From Halomonas sp. GT (GTDB lineage Bacteria; Pseudomonadota; Gammaproteobacteria; Pseudomonadales; Halomonadaceae), in contig NZ_CP020562.1 in assembly GCF_002082565.1 (NCBI RefSeq), positions 1-64,000 on the forward strand: DNA of 64,000 nucleotides. Direction: 5' to 3'. Positions 1 to 12,209 of this stretch are shown one piece after another. The notes under the pieces are model-generated. The model worked only from the letters and a program-made list of their open reading frames with translations. It was not told the origin of the DNA and searched no databases. Within the stretch, counting starts at the first letter, position 1; every line of letters begins with the position of its first letter. Made by a program: the position numbers and the translations under genes.

Positions 1-1467
1 GTGTCACTCGCGCTTTGGCAACAGTGCCTGGACTACCTGCAGGACGAACTGAATTCCCAGCAGTTCAATACCTGGATACGTCCGCTGCAGGCAGAAGAAG
101 GAGAGACCAATGAGCTGCGCTTGTTGGCGCCGAATCGCTTTGTGCGCGACTGGGTGAGTGATAAGTACTCAAAGCGTATCAGTGAGCTGATGCGCGAACT
201 TGCGCCATCCAAGCCTCCCAAAGTCAGCTTGACAGTAGGTAGCCGCCGTGTCGCAGCACCTGCTCCGCAGCCGAGAGATTTAGGTAACCCGGTCTCAGCA
301 TCCCCTTCAAGGCAAGCATCGCCTGCGGTTCATACACCGCCAAGGGGAGACCTTGCTGATGAGCGAGAAATTGATCAACTGCGAGAAGAGTCACCGAGTA
401 GGCGAGTAAATGAGCGCCAAGTACAGGTTGAAGGCAGCCTAAAACACGGTAGTGGGCTGAATCCTAATTTTACCTTTGATACTTTTGTTGAGGGTAAATC
501 GAACCAGCTGGCTCGCGCTGCATCTCGTCAGGTATCCGAAAACCCTGGTGGCGCCTATAACCCGCTATTTTTATATGGTGGCGTTGGTTTAGGTAAAACA
601 CACTTGATGCACGCTGTTGGTAACGCTCTGGCTGGCCGCCGTGAAAATGCCCGTGTGGTGTATCTACACTCGGAGCGTTTTGTCGCAGATATGGTGAAAG
701 CACTACAGTTAAATGCGATTAACGACTTCAAACGTTTTTATCGCAGCGTTGATGCATTACTTATTGATGATATTCAATTTTTTGCTGGTAAAGAGCGTTC
801 CCAGGAAGAGTTTTTCCACACCTTTAATGCGTTGTTAGAGGGTGGCCAGCAAATGATTCTTACCTCTGACCGCTATCCAAAAGAAATTAGCGGTGTAGAG
901 GAGCGTTTGAAATCACGCTTTGGCTGGGGTTTGACAGTGGCGATTGAGCCACCGGAGTTGGAAACCCGTGTAGCGATTTTGATGAAAAAGGCAGATCAGG
1001 CGAAAGTTGATCTCCCACACGACGCTGCCTTCTTTATTGCTCAGAAGATTCGCTCGAACGTCCGCGAGCTTGAGGGTGCGCTGAAAAAGGTTATTGCAGA
1101 CTCGCATTTCATGGGTAAAACCATTACTCAGGACTTTATTCGTGAATCGCTTAAAGACCTATTGGCGTTACAAGATAAGCAGGTAGGGGTTGATAATATT
1201 CAGCGGACGGTTGCTGAATATTACAAAATTAAAGTTGCTGATCTGCTTTCTAAACGCCGCTCTCGTTCCGTTGCGCGGCCAAGGCAAGTGGCTATGGCGC
1301 TAGCAAAAGAGCTGACGAATCATAGTTTGCCGGAAATAGGCGATGCCTTTGGTGGTCGTGATCACACAACCGTGTTACACGCATGCCGTAAGGTAAAAGC
1401 ACTGCAAGAAGAAAATGCGGATATTCGTGAAGATTATAAGAATCTTCTTCGCCTGCTAACTAGTTAA
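1..1467 (+). CDS. dnaA: Chromosomal replication initiator DnaA
   Basis: DnaA binds DnaA boxes at oriC, melts the origin and loads the DnaB helicase. The 488-residue product has the four-domain layout: an N-terminal interaction domain (about 1-85), a variable linker (about 86-150), an AAA+ core with Walker A GGVGLGKT (193-200) and Walker B LLIDDIQF (253-260), and a C-terminal DNA-binding domain with GGRDHTTV (about 451-458). The start is GTG at base 1, so the assembly was evidently rotated to dnaA. The ribosome binding site, promoter and oriC lie outside the window. It leads the conserved dnaA-dnaN-recF-gyrB series. The call is very secure. Confidence 0.98.
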   Translation: MSLALWQQCLDYLQDELNSQQFNTWIRPLQAEEGETNELRLLAPNRFVRDWVSDKYSKRISELMRELAPSKPPKVSLTVGSRRVAAPAPQPRDLGNPVSASPSRQASPAVHTPPRGDLADEREIDQLREESPSRRVNERQVQVEGSLKHGSGLNPNFTFDTFVEGKSNQLARAASRQVSENPGGAYNPLFLYGGVGLGKTHLMHAVGNALAGRRENARVVYLHSERFVADMVKALQLNAINDFKRFYRSVDALLIDDIQFFAGKERSQEEFFHTFNALLEGGQQMILTSDRYPKEISGVEERLKSRFGWGLTVAIEPPELETRVAILMKKADQAKVDLPHDAAFFIAQKIRSNVRELEGALKKVIADSHFMGKTITQDFIRESLKDLLALQDKQVGVDNIQRTVAEYYKIKVADLLSKRRSRSVARPRQVAMALAKELTNHSLPEIGDAFGGRDHTTVLHACRKVKALQEENADIREDYKNLLRLLTS

Positions 1468-1522
1468 CCGTTATCGTTTGGGCCTGCACTGTGGGCCTTT
1501 CAGGATAGAAACCGGAGTACCG

Positions 1523-2626
1523 ATGAAATTTACTATTTCCCGAGAGGCGTTGCTTCGCCCGCTGACTCTGGTGGCGGGCGTAGTTGAACGGCGCCAAACG
1601 CTACCAGTACTTTCTAATGTACTGATCCAAGTAGAAGGGGATCAGGTAGCATTAACCGGTACCGACCTAGAAGTGGAACTAGTAGGCCGTACCGTGGCGA
1701 GTCAAGTTGATCAAGAGGGCGCCGCCACGGTTCCTGCTCGTAAGCTGATGGATATCTGTAAATCGTTGCCCGATCAATCTGAGATTCAACTGGCGGTGGA
1801 AGAGGGGCGTGCCGTTCTTCGCAGTGGTCGTTCACGCTTTACGCTATCGACGCTACCCGTTGCAGAATTTCCGAATATTGAAGACGCTGATGGTAGTCAG
1901 GAACTTAGTGTACCTCGGGGAACATTGAAGCACCTGATTGAGTCAACGTCGTTTGCAATGGCTCAGCAGGATGTTCGTTACTACCTAAATGGCATGCTGC
2001 TCGAAATTCAAAGCAACTTATTGCGCACCGTTGCGACGGATGGACACCGTTTAGCCATGTGCTCACGGCCTATCGATATTGTTGTTGATCAAGCACAAAA
2101 GCTAATCGTGCCGCGCAAAGGTATCCTAGAGCTTTCTCGCTTGTTGGATGATAGTGATGAGCCGGTAAGCCTTACCCTGGGCTCAACCCATGTTCGCGCT
2201 CATACAGGTGACTTTACGTTTACCTCAAAACTTATTGACGGCAAGTTCCCTGACTACGAGCGTGTAGTGCCTCGCAATGGCGATAAAGTATTAATCGCTG
2301 AGCGTGCTGAATTACGTCAGGTGCTTTCACGTACAGCTATCCTCTCAAATGAGAAATATCGCGGTGTACGGCTGTACCTTGAGGAAAACAATCTTAAAGT
2401 AATGGCCAACAATCCTGAACAGGAAGAAGCCGAAGAGAATGTGGCCGTTGAATATAATGGTGGAGCCATGGAAGTTGGCTTTAACGTAGGCTACTTGGTA
2501 GATGTACTATCGGTTCTGGACGAGGACCGAGTGCAAATGACGCTAGCAGATCCCAATAGTAGTGCGCTGTTAGAAGAGCCCGGCGGCGGCGATGCGCTTT
2601 ACGTTGTTATGCCGATGCGATTATAG
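1523..2626 (+). CDS. dnaN: DNA polymerase III sliding clamp (beta subunit)
   Basis: This is the ring-shaped processivity clamp of DNA polymerase III. The 367-residue length matches the family (366 in E. coli), which implies three clamp folds of about 120 residues each. I chose the ATG at 1523 (MKFTISREALL) because GGAG lies 5 bases upstream and it matches the family N-terminus; the frame is open back to 1478 but that extension is not typical. It follows dnaA by 55 bases and is probably co-transcribed with it. A terminator-like hairpin follows it at 2650-2679. Confidence 0.98.
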   Translation: MKFTISREALLRPLTLVAGVVERRQTLPVLSNVLIQVEGDQVALTGTDLEVELVGRTVASQVDQEGAATVPARKLMDICKSLPDQSEIQLAVEEGRAVLRSGRSRFTLSTLPVAEFPNIEDADGSQELSVPRGTLKHLIESTSFAMAQQDVRYYLNGMLLEIQSNLLRTVATDGHRLAMCSRPIDIVVDQAQKLIVPRKGILELSRLLDDSDEPVSLTLGSTHVRAHTGDFTFTSKLIDGKFPDYERVVPRNGDKVLIAERAELRQVLSRTAILSNEKYRGVRLYLEENNLKVMANNPEQEEAEENVAVEYNGGAMEVGFNVGYLVDVLSVLDEDRVQMTLADPNSSALLEEPGGGDALYVVMPMRL

Positions 2627-2649
2627 CCGCAATAGGTAGCTAATGAGGG

Positions 2650-2679
2650 CGGCGCTTCTGATGGCAGAAGCGCCGTTTT
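2650..2679 (+). terminator. Terminator-like hairpin between dnaN and recF
   Basis: An 11-bp perfect stem (CGGCGCTTCTG at 2650-2660 and CAGAAGCGCCG at 2665-2675) with a 4-base loop is followed by only four T residues. It may end or attenuate dnaA-dnaN transcription before recF. It lies in the upstream extension of the recF frame, which argues for the later recF start. Confidence 0.6.
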
Positions 2680-2726
2680 CGCGTTTACAAGGAAGGTTTC
2701 ATGGTCTTATTTATCGGCAATCGTTA

Positions 2727-3830
2727 ATGAGTGTGACTCGATTAAATCTTCAGGGATTGCGTAATTTAGCGCCAGTTGATATGTGTCCTTCACCCCGTAT
2801 TAATTTGATATATGGCGTTAATGGCAGTGGAAAAACCAGCCTGCTAGAAGGTCTTCATATCCTAGGGATGGGGCGCTCTTTTAGGACTCGTCAGCTGAAG
2901 CATGCTATACAGGCTGAGGCGCCCTATATGACACTCTACGGCCGCTTGGCAGGCGACCCTGAGGTTGCGCTTGGCGTAAGGAGAATGCGCGCACAGCGTG
3001 AGCTAGAGCTCCGCTTACGTGGTGAAAAAGGTGTTCGCTTAGCAGAGCTAGTTGAAGCCATGCCGTTGCAGTTAATAAACCCAGATGCCTTTCGCCTTCT
3101 TGAAGGGTCGCCCGCTGGGCGAAGGGAGTTTCTAGACTGGGGTGTGTTTCACGTGAAACACTCTTTTCTCGACGCATGGAAGCGAACGCGTCGCGCTGTG
3201 AAACATCGGAATGCGCTCCTTAGGCGTGGTAGAATAGTGCCAAGCGAAATAGCGGTGTGGGAGCAAGAGTTGGCGCTCTGGGGGGAACAGATGGATACGC
3301 TAAGGCAAGCATGGTTCAGTGATTTCTTGCCAGTGTTCGATCAAACCCTAAAAGAGCTGATCTCTCTACCTGATTTAACGCTGCTTTATGCAAGAGGCTG
3401 GGATAAGCAGCGCGCACTTGCGGATGTTTTGCAGGATAGCCGCCAAGCGGATCAGCAAATGGGCTTTACCCAGCAGGGGCCCCAGCGTGCGGATATACGA
3501 ATCAGATTGAACAAGCAGCCTGCTGTTGAAGTCCTTTCCAGAGGCCAGCAAAAGCTGGTAGTTAGTGCGCTGAAGCTTGCCCAGGGGCGGCTTCTGGAAA
3601 GTACAACGCAACGACATTGCATCTATTTAATCGACGATTTGCCAGCGGAGCTGGATAGCAGGCACCGAGCTCGGTTTTGCAATTTACTTGAAAAGATGCA
3701 GTGCCAGGCATTTATTACTAGCGTCGAACCCTCCGCGCTTCGTGGTATATGGGAACCCTCAACAGATGTCGGGATGTTTCACGTGAAACACTCAGATCGA
3801 GGGTTAAGCCAATTACTGCCGGACGGGTAG
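2727..3830 (+). CDS. recF: DNA replication and repair protein RecF
   Basis: RecF is an SMC-like ATPase that helps load RecA at gaps with RecO and RecR. The protein (367 residues from ATG 2727, MSVTRLNLQGLRN) has Walker A GVNGSGKTS at 30-38, an ABC signature LSRGQQKLV near 270 and a Walker B region YLIDDLPAELD near 298-308. The frame is open back to 2643, but family N-termini begin at the SVTRL segment and the extension runs through a terminator-like hairpin. Two parS sites are embedded in the coding sequence and dictate the peptides VFHVKH (140-145) and MFHVKH (350-355). Confidence 0.96.
   Translation: MSVTRLNLQGLRNLAPVDMCPSPRINLIYGVNGSGKTSLLEGLHILGMGRSFRTRQLKHAIQAEAPYMTLYGRLAGDPEVALGVRRMRAQRELELRLRGEKGVRLAELVEAMPLQLINPDAFRLLEGSPAGRREFLDWGVFHVKHSFLDAWKRTRRAVKHRNALLRRGRIVPSEIAVWEQELALWGEQMDTLRQAWFSDFLPVFDQTLKELISLPDLTLLYARGWDKQRALADVLQDSRQADQQMGFTQQGPQRADIRIRLNKQPAVEVLSRGQQKLVVSALKLAQGRLLESTTQRHCIYLIDDLPAELDSRHRARFCNLLEKMQCQAFITSVEPSALRGIWEPSTDVGMFHVKHSDRGLSQLLPDG
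3145..3160. other. parS centromere site 1 (inside recF)
   Basis: The 16-bp perfect palindrome TGTTTCACGTGAAACA matches the known ParB-binding consensus of chromosomal parS sites. It lies inside recF and encodes VFHVKH. Confidence 0.93.
3775..3790. other. parS centromere site 2 (near recF 3' end)
   Basis: A second copy of TGTTTCACGTGAAACA lies 630 bp from site 1, near the 3' end of recF, where it encodes MFHVKH. It is identical to the other three copies. Confidence 0.93.
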
Positions 3831-6290
<2,460 letters not shown>

Positions 6291-6306
6291 TAGGTGTGTC
6301 GGCATA

Positions 6307-6322
6307 TGTTTCACGTGAAACA
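6307..6322. other. parS centromere site 3 (intergenic, after gyrB)
   Basis: The palindrome TGTTTCACGTGAAACA lies 16 bp after the gyrB stop codon, in non-coding DNA, and is identical to the two copies inside recF. Confidence 0.94.
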
Positions 6323-6384
6323 GTTCAGTTCAGCATAGTCATTAGTTCTAGGCTCTAAATAAACGCATCGTTAGATGAAAACCA

Positions 6385-6424
6385 AAACGCCGCGCCTAAA
6401 AAAATGGGAGAGCGGCGTTTTTTT
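6385..6424 (+). terminator. gyrB: Rho-independent terminator after gyrB
   Basis: The 9-bp stem AAACGCCGC (6385-6393) / GCGGCGTTT (6412-6420) is followed by a run of seven T residues ending at 6424. An A-rich 5' side means it may also act on leftward transcripts from gmhB, which converges on gyrB. Confidence 0.85.
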
Positions 6425-6481
6425 ATGAGGTTAAAACTAGTTAGAGAAGCCGGGGTGAAACCGGAAAGCTGAAGCCTTGTG

Positions 6482-7063
6482 TTACTGCTGTTGGCATAGC
6501 CAGTCTGCAAACGCGGCTAAATCTGGATAAACAAGTGTGTTATCAAGGTTAGTGTGGCTTGCTAGCGTTTTCTCCCCTTTGCCTGTTCTGACCAGCACGG
6601 TACGGCATCCTACTGATTCGCCAGCGCTTAGATCCCGCAGGCTGTCGCCGACCATCCAACTGCCGATAAGGCTCTCCATACCTAATTGCTGCTGAATTTG
6701 CAAAAGCAATCCGGGCATTGGTTTTCGACAAGAGCATTGATCATCTGGGCCGTGAGGGCAGTAAGCAATATGCGCAATACATCCCCCTTTCGCCTCAACC
6801 AGTGCTATTAAGCGATCATGCATTGAATGGAGCGTTGCCTCATCGTAATAGCCCCGTGCAATACCCGACTGATTGGTAGCTATTGCCACGGTGTACCCTG
6901 CCTTGTTTAGTTGTGCAATAGCATCGATCGCTGAAGGGTAGGGGACCCACTCTTCTAGTGATTTAATATAAGCATCAGAATCGTGATTGATGACACCGTC
7001 ACGATCAAGAATGACTAGGCAGGAGGCTGCAGGGAGCTTTGATGAGTCTGAAATAAGGGACAT
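6482..7063 (-). CDS. gmhB: D-glycero-beta-D-manno-heptose 1,7-bisphosphate 7-phosphatase
   Basis: GmhB removes the 7-phosphate from heptose 1,7-bisphosphate in the cytoplasm, a step towards ADP-heptose for the LPS inner core. The 193-residue protein has the HAD nucleophile motif LDRDGVIN (Asp20, Asp22), motif II TNQSG, and the Zn-binding loop CPHGPDDQCSCRKP that separates GmhB from other HAD phosphatases. AAGGA precedes the ATG. It lies 9 bp after the kinase-like gene at 7073 and is probably co-transcribed with it. hldD and hldE, which act before and after it, are elsewhere in the window. Confidence 0.93.
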   Translation of the reverse strand: MSLISDSSKLPAASCLVILDRDGVINHDSDAYIKSLEEWVPYPSAIDAIAQLNKAGYTVAIATNQSGIARGYYDEATLHSMHDRLIALVEAKGGCIAHIAYCPHGPDDQCSCRKPMPGLLLQIQQQLGMESLIGSWMVGDSLRDLSAGESVGCRTVLVRTGKGEKTLASHTNLDNTLVYPDLAAFADWLCQQQ

Positions 7064-7072
7064 AGCGTCCTT

Positions 7073-7870
7073 CTATTGGCTACGTAGCTGTTGGTCTAAA
7101 GTGGACAGTGCATGAAGGGTAGCTGCAATTTTCTTCCCATCACTACCTAAAAAATGAAAGGGGATGCGGCCTAAACGCTTAAATCGTGAGAGCGTGCCAA
7201 TGAAGCGTTCCTGAACTTCTGGTTGCGACTGCCTTAATCCATTGAGTAGTGCTGGCGTTAAACGTTCCATATGAGGGGCACGAGAACTTAGTTTGCCATA
7301 GAGAGAGAAAATAAAGCAGTGCCAGTCCCGGACCATGCAGTTCGTCAGCTCATGATAGGTACCAGGATCGGTCTCAAAATCGATAAAGACAATACCCTCT
7401 TTATTGACCAATATATTTCGTGCAAAGGCTTCACTTAAGTAACACTGCTTTGCGTGAACATCATTCAGCGCCTGAGTGCTCATCTGTAGGTAATGATCAA
7501 TCTCATTGACACTTTTAGCAGACAGTAATTTATCCAGCAGCGTTTGCGAAGGCTCCTCTGCATCGCTTACATCCGCAAGAAGTAGTGCTTGGGGAGATTC
7601 GGCTAATATAATCGGGACTGCTATTCCTGCCTTAGAAAGGGATTTAATTCGAGCTGCTTCTAGAGCAACGCTTTTCTCTCCCCCTAAGTTAGGAACGGGT
7701 TTAAGTGCTTCAATACTCAGCCACTTAGCTAATAGGGTAAGCGGTAGGTAGGCCAGGCGTGAATTTCGTTTCGTCGCCTTTTTTAGCCATACTCGTTTTG
7801 TATTAAGCATATAAGGCGCAATGTTTGCCTGTTGTTGAGGAAGAGTATCAAGCAAGAATAAGTCGTACAT
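7073..7870 (-). CDS. Kinase-like protein (Bud32/RIO-type fold, substrate unknown)
   Basis: The 265-residue protein is not one I can name. It has a glycine-rich patch (NLGGEKSVALEAARI), a probable catalytic loop and metal-binding Asp in a minimal kinase layout (H-AKQCYLSEAFARN-ILV then FIDFETDP), and no membrane segment. That is the layout of Bud32/RIO/LPS-kinase-like proteins. It is the first gene of a two-gene unit with gmhB, 9 bp apart, so a role in modifying a heptose or core sugar is plausible but is only inference from context. It could also be a small-molecule phosphotransferase. A parS site lies in its upstream region. Confidence 0.6.
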   Translation of the reverse strand: MYDLFLLDTLPQQQANIAPYMLNTKRVWLKKATKRNSRLAYLPLTLLAKWLSIEALKPVPNLGGEKSVALEAARIKSLSKAGIAVPIILAESPQALLLADVSDAEEPSQTLLDKLLSAKSVNEIDHYLQMSTQALNDVHAKQCYLSEAFARNILVNKEGIVFIDFETDPGTYHELTNCMVRDWHCFIFSLYGKLSSRAPHMERLTPALLNGLRQSQPEVQERFIGTLSRFKRLGRIPFHFLGSDGKKIAATLHALSTLDQQLRSQ

Positions 7871-7957
7871 AGGCCGGTTCCATGGCGATTAAAGCAGTTA
7901 TGACCATGGCCTTTTACAAGGAAATGGCGCTGCGATTAAGCTCTAATTTTACCTTGG

Positions 7958-7973
7958 TGTTTCACGTGAAACA
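7958..7973. other. parS centromere site 4 (intergenic)
   Basis: The fourth identical copy of TGTTTCACGTGAAACA is between the kinase-like gene and the glyS terminator. The four copies span about 4.8 kb. Confidence 0.93.
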
Positions 7974-8032
7974 AATAGTCGGCATAACCCTGAGTTTAGT
8001 CTGAGGGGAGGAGGCGAGACAAATGTGATAAG

Positions 8033-8064
8033 CGAAAAAAGCCCGGCTTGAGTGAAGCCGGGTC
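8033..8064 (-). terminator. glyS: Rho-independent terminator after glyS
   Basis: Read on the minus strand, the stem ACCCGGCTT / AAGCCGGGC with a 5-base loop is followed by TTTTTTCGC. It closes the glyQ-glyS operon. Confidence 0.88.
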
Positions 8065-8104
8065 TTCTGTTGTTATTTGGGTGAACCGATAACGGTACAG
8101 GGGC

Positions 8105-10171
8105 TTATTGCGGCAGCTGGGAAATATCCGCCACTTCAAGGAACAGCGCTTGCAGGCTGGCAAGCAGCGCCAAGCGGTTTTGGCGGACAGCGTCGTCATC
8201 GGCCATGACCATTACCTGATCGAAGAAAGCATCGACAGGTTCACGTAACGTTGCCAGTGCATCCAGTGCTTGCTGGTAGTCGCCGGCTGAAAATAACGGA
8301 GCTACTTGCTGTTGGCTGGCCGTTACTGCATTGAATAGCGTCTTCTCAGCTTCTTCCTGAAGCAGGCTCTGATCAACCTGGGTACTACCGTTGTGTTCCT
8401 GCTTGCTCAGAATATTAGAAACCCGCTTGTTCGCGGCAGCTAAAGCAGCGGCTTCTTCCCGCTGAGCAAAGGCCTTAACGGCACGTAAGCGACGAGCAAA
8501 ATCCAGCGGTTTGGTTACTGGGCGAGCGCGTACCGCCAAGTACATTTCAGCACTAATACCTTCTTCTTGGCCCCAGGCGCGGAAGCGGTCCAGCATGTAG
8601 GTCAATACATCTTCCACCAAGCCTTCCGCCTTAGGCAGGTCTTGGTGCTGTTCTGCAGCTACGCTGAGTAGCTCGCGAAGATCTAAATTAAGCTGACCTT
8701 TGACCAGAATGTTTAATACACCAATAGAGGCACGGCGTAGGGCAAACGGATCCTTTGCGCCGGTTGGGCGCTGGCCAATACCAAAGATGCCAACAAGGGT
8801 ATCTAGACGGTCGGCTAACGCCAGCGCTTGGCCTGCAAGGCTTTGTGGAATGTCGTCACTGGCAAAGCGGGGTAGATACTGCTCTTCTAGTGCCTGAGCA
8901 ACCTCAGCGGGCTCACCATCCTGTTCTGCATAATAGCGGCCCATAATGCCCTGAAGCTCTGGGAATTCGAGTACCATCTCGGTGACCAAGTCGCACTTGG
9001 AAAGTGCCACTGCACGCTGGGCATGGTTCACATCTGCATTAATGTGCTCAGCAATATAAGTGGCTATCGCCGTGCTGCGACGTGCCTTGTCAGCCAACGT
9101 ACCTAACTGTTGCTGGAATACCACGCTTTCCAGCTGTGGGATGCGAGAGGCCAGGGTTTGCTTGCGATCCATATCGTAGAAGAAAGCAGCATCCGCTAAG
9201 CGCGGGCGGATCACCTTCTCGTTGCCGGAAATCACTTGCTGAGGGTCGGCGCTGTCAATGTTAGAAATGGTAATAAACAGCGGCTTTAGCTTGCCTTGGT
9301 CATCCAGCAAGTGGAAATATTTTTGGTTGGCCTTCATTGAGGAGATGAGACACTCCGCAGGCACTTCCAGAAAGCGCTCATCGAAGCTGCCGGTTAATGC
9401 GACCGGCCACTCGACTAATCCGCTGACTTCAACCAACAACGCTTCGTCGATAACGGCATTGGCTTCTTGAACTTCGGCTTCAGCTAATACCTGTTCACGG
9501 ATGCGTTCGCGGCGCCGCTGGCGATCAGCTAGTACGTAGGCATTTTCTAGTGCAGCTAGATAATCATCGGCATGCTCAAGCTGTATGGCATCTGGCGCAT
9601 GGAAGCGGTGGCCAAAGGTGGTACGGCTAGCCTGAAGGCCAAGCGCTTCTGCGGCAATGACGTCGCAGCCATAAAGGGCAACTAGCCAGTGAACCGGACG
9701 GGAGAATTCAACGCGTGACGAACCCCAGCGCATATTCTTAGGTACCGGTAGCGACTGTAGTGTTTTGCGAACCATCTCTGGCAGTAGCGCCTGTACAGTC
9801 TCGCCTTGCTGCTGTTCGCGGAAACCAAGCCAAGTACCTTTATCGGTTTCTAGGTGAACCAACTCATCAACGCTGACGCCGCAAGAACGCGCGAAGCCTT
9901 CGGCTGCTTTGGTGGGCATGCCATCCTTGTATGCAGCGGCTAGGGCAGGACCTCGGCGCTCAACTTCACGGTCAGGCTGCTTGTCTGCAAGCCCAGTAAC
10001 CTGCACGGCTAAACGTCGCGGGGTCGCGTAAGCGGCGATGCTTTGGAAAGGAATCTCGGCTTCTTGCAGGCCTTTTTCGATGCCCGCAGCAAACGCATCA
10101 GAGAGTGCGTCCAGCGCGGTTGGGGGAAGCTCTTCTGCGCCCAGTTCTAATAAAAGCGTATCAACGGCCAT
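8105..10171 (-). CDS. glyS: Glycyl-tRNA synthetase beta subunit
   Basis: GlyS is the large subunit of the heterotetrameric alpha2beta2 glycyl-tRNA synthetase and mainly contributes tRNA recognition. The protein is 688 residues (689 in E. coli) and begins [17 protein letters not shown], typical of the family. It contains the HD-like central region (about residues 350-500) and ends in an anticodon-binding-like helical domain. It overlaps the glyQ stop by one base, so the two subunits are translationally coupled, which fits their stoichiometric assembly. A good terminator follows. Confidence 0.97.
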   Translation of the reverse strand: MAVDTLLLELGAEELPPTALDALSDAFAAGIEKGLQEAEIPFQSIAAYATPRRLAVQVTGLADKQPDREVERRGPALAAAYKDGMPTKAAEGFARSCGVSVDELVHLETDKGTWLGFREQQQGETVQALLPEMVRKTLQSLPVPKNMRWGSSRVEFSRPVHWLVALYGCDVIAAEALGLQASRTTFGHRFHAPDAIQLEHADDYLAALENAYVLADRQRRRERIREQVLAEAEVQEANAVIDEALLVEVSGLVEWPVALTGSFDERFLEVPAECLISSMKANQKYFHLLDDQGKLKPLFITISNIDSADPQQVISGNEKVIRPRLADAAFFYDMDRKQTLASRIPQLESVVFQQQLGTLADKARRSTAIATYIAEHINADVNHAQRAVALSKCDLVTEMVLEFPELQGIMGRYYAEQDGEPAEVAQALEEQYLPRFASDDIPQSLAGQALALADRLDTLVGIFGIGQRPTGAKDPFALRRASIGVLNILVKGQLNLDLRELLSVAAEQHQDLPKAEGLVEDVLTYMLDRFRAWGQEEGISAEMYLAVRARPVTKPLDFARRLRAVKAFAQREEAAALAAANKRVSNILSKQEHNGSTQVDQSLLQEEAEKTLFNAVTASQQQVAPLFSAGDYQQALDALATLREPVDAFFDQVMVMADDDAVRQNRLALLASLQALFLEVADISQLPQ

Positions 10172-11142
10172 TATGCGTCTCCCTGATCGGCGAGTGGTTC
10201 TTGTAACAGTTCGCGGCGCAGGGCTTCGGGCGCCATCGGGAATCCTTCTGCTTTACGAGACTCAAAATAGGCAGTAGCGACATCGCGTGCCATGGTACGA
10301 ACGCGCAGAATAAAGCGCTGGCGTTCGGTCACGGAAATCGCATGACGAGCATCTAACAGGTTAAATGTATGGGACGCTTTCAGAACCTGCTCGTAGGCAG
10401 GCAGCGGCAGATTGGCTATCAGGAGCTTGCTGCACTCTTTTTCTTGGTGATCAAAGGCGGCGAATAGCTGATCAACATCAGCATGCTCAAAGTTATACGC
10501 CGACTGCTCACGTTCATTTTGAAGATAAACATCGCCGTAGCTGACCTTGCTGCCGTCAGGTGCAATGGCCCACACTAAGTCATACACGCTATCGACGTTT
10601 TGCAGGTACATGGCGATACGCTCAAGCCCATAGGTGAGCTCGCCAGTTACGGGATAGCATTCAATGCCGCCTGCTTGCTGGAAATAAGTAAACTGAGTGA
10701 CTTCCATGCCGTTGAGCCACACTTCCCAACCAAGGCCCCAGGCGCCTAGAGTAGGGGATTCCCAGTTGTCTTCCACGAAGCGCACGTCATGAATGAGAGG
10801 ATCGAGTCCCAGGCGCTTTAATGAGCCTAAATAGAGGTCCTGCAGATTGCTGGGCGATGGCTTCATTACCACCTGAAACTGGTAATAATGCTGTAGGCGG
10901 TTAGGGTTTTCGCCGTAGCGGCCGTCTGTTGGACGACGGGAAGGCTGTACATAGGCAGCATTCCAGGTTTCTGGACCAATTGCTCGTAGGAAGGTGGCAG
11001 GGTGGAAGGTGCCCGCGCCGACTTCCATATCGAGAGGTTGGAGAATGACACAGCCTTGTTCTGCCCAGTATTGCTGCAGAGTAAGGATCAAGCCTTGAAA
11101 GGTCGACACATCAGATGTCGATTGGTTTGTCGAGACACTCAT
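10171..11142 (-). CDS. glyQ: Glycyl-tRNA synthetase alpha subunit
   Basis: GlyQ is the catalytic small subunit of the tetrameric glycyl-tRNA synthetase. The segment from [18 protein letters not shown] onward is characteristic, including [18 protein letters not shown] and a class II core. I place the start at ATG 11142 ([11 protein letters not shown]), giving 323 residues; an in-frame ATG at 11172 would add 10 residues and neither start has a strong Shine-Dalgarno. It is transcribed divergently from hldD and overlaps glyS. Confidence 0.95.
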   Translation of the reverse strand: MSVSTNQSTSDVSTFQGLILTLQQYWAEQGCVILQPLDMEVGAGTFHPATFLRAIGPETWNAAYVQPSRRPTDGRYGENPNRLQHYYQFQVVMKPSPSNLQDLYLGSLKRLGLDPLIHDVRFVEDNWESPTLGAWGLGWEVWLNGMEVTQFTYFQQAGGIECYPVTGELTYGLERIAMYLQNVDSVYDLVWAIAPDGSKVSYGDVYLQNEREQSAYNFEHADVDQLFAAFDHQEKECSKLLIANLPLPAYEQVLKASHTFNLLDARHAISVTERQRFILRVRTMARDVATAYFESRKAEGFPMAPEALRRELLQEPLADQGDA

Positions 11143-11252
11143 CGCGGAAAGCACCGTTGGCCATGAATTCATAAGCCGTCAAGTATACAATCACAGAGAG
11201 ATGGGTTATAGGCACGTTAGCCAACAGAGCTGCTTTTGATAAGGAGAACGAG

Positions 11253-12209
11253 ATGATCGTTGTAACTGGCGGGGCTGGTTTTATCGGTGCCAATATTGTC
11301 AAAGCGCTGAACGCTCGTGGCCGTGATGATGTGATGGTGGTTGATGACTTACGCGATGGTACCAAGTTCGTCAATTTAGCCGACTGCACGTTGGCTGATT
11401 ATCTGGATAAAGATGATTTTCTAGCGCGGATTAAAGCTGCGTTGCGCGGTGAGTCTGTCGATTTGCCGACCATTGATGCTATTTTCCATGAAGGTGCATG
11501 CTCCGATACAACGGAGTGGGATGGGCACTACATGATGGAGAACAACTTCGAGTACTCAAAAGTACTGCTTAACTACTGTGAAGCGTTAGGCATTCCTTTT
11601 TTATACGCGTCATCGGCGGCTACTTACGGCGGCAGTGAGGTATTTAAAGAAGCGCCTGAGCATGAAAAACCGCTCAACGTCTATGGCTACTCTAAGCTGT
11701 TGTTTGATCAGCATGTGCGTTCACGCTGGGATGAGTTGACGACACAAGTGGTTGGCTTTCGCTATTTCAATGTTTATGGTCCTCGTGAGCAGCATAAGGG
11801 CAAGATGGCGAGTGTGGCCTACCATAATCATTTACAAATTCGAAATGGGGAAACATTAAAACTTTTTGGGGCTTACGGCGGCTATGAGGCCGGAATGCAG
11901 AGTCGTGATTTTGTTTTCGTTGGGGATGTGGTCGACGTCAATCTGTGGTTTTTAGATAATCCTCATGCGTCCGGTATTTTTAATTTGGGCACTGGACGGG
12001 CAGAGCCATTCAAAGCCATTGGCGAGGCTGTAATCGGCTTTTATGGTCAGGGTGAAATTGACTACATTCCATTTCCTGAAGAACTAAAAGGGCGTTATCA
12101 AAGCTATACCCGAGCCGATATCAGCAACCTGCGCGCCTCAGGGTGTGATGTTGAGTTTAAAACAGTTGCCCAAGGCGTAAATGCATATTTGGAGTGGCTG
12201 AATGGCTAA
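11253..12209 (+). CDS. hldD: ADP-L-glycero-D-manno-heptose 6-epimerase
   Basis: HldD converts ADP-D-glycero-manno-heptose to the L-glycero form used for the LPS inner core. The 318-residue extended SDR protein has the Rossmann glycine motif TGGAGFIG (about 5-12), the catalytic Ser region [10 protein letters not shown] and the YGYSK catalytic Tyr-Lys pair near 146-150. The start is supported by AAGGAG 8 bases upstream. Its 3' end overlaps waaF by 8 bases, which indicates an hldD-waaF operon. The divergent gene is glyQ. Confidence 0.96.
   Translation: MIVVTGGAGFIGANIVKALNARGRDDVMVVDDLRDGTKFVNLADCTLADYLDKDDFLARIKAALRGESVDLPTIDAIFHEGACSDTTEWDGHYMMENNFEYSKVLLNYCEALGIPFLYASSAATYGGSEVFKEAPEHEKPLNVYGYSKLLFDQHVRSRWDELTTQVVGFRYFNVYGPREQHKGKMASVAYHNHLQIRNGETLKLFGAYGGYEAGMQSRDFVFVGDVVDVNLWFLDNPHASGIFNLGTGRAEPFKAIGEAVIGFYGQGEIDYIPFPEELKGRYQSYTRADISNLRASGCDVEFKTVAQGVNAYLEWLNG

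Noticed and set aside
2643..2726. A longer recF start at 2643
   Set aside because: The added 28 residues are not family-like and cover a terminator-like hairpin; ATG 2727 matches RecF N-termini.
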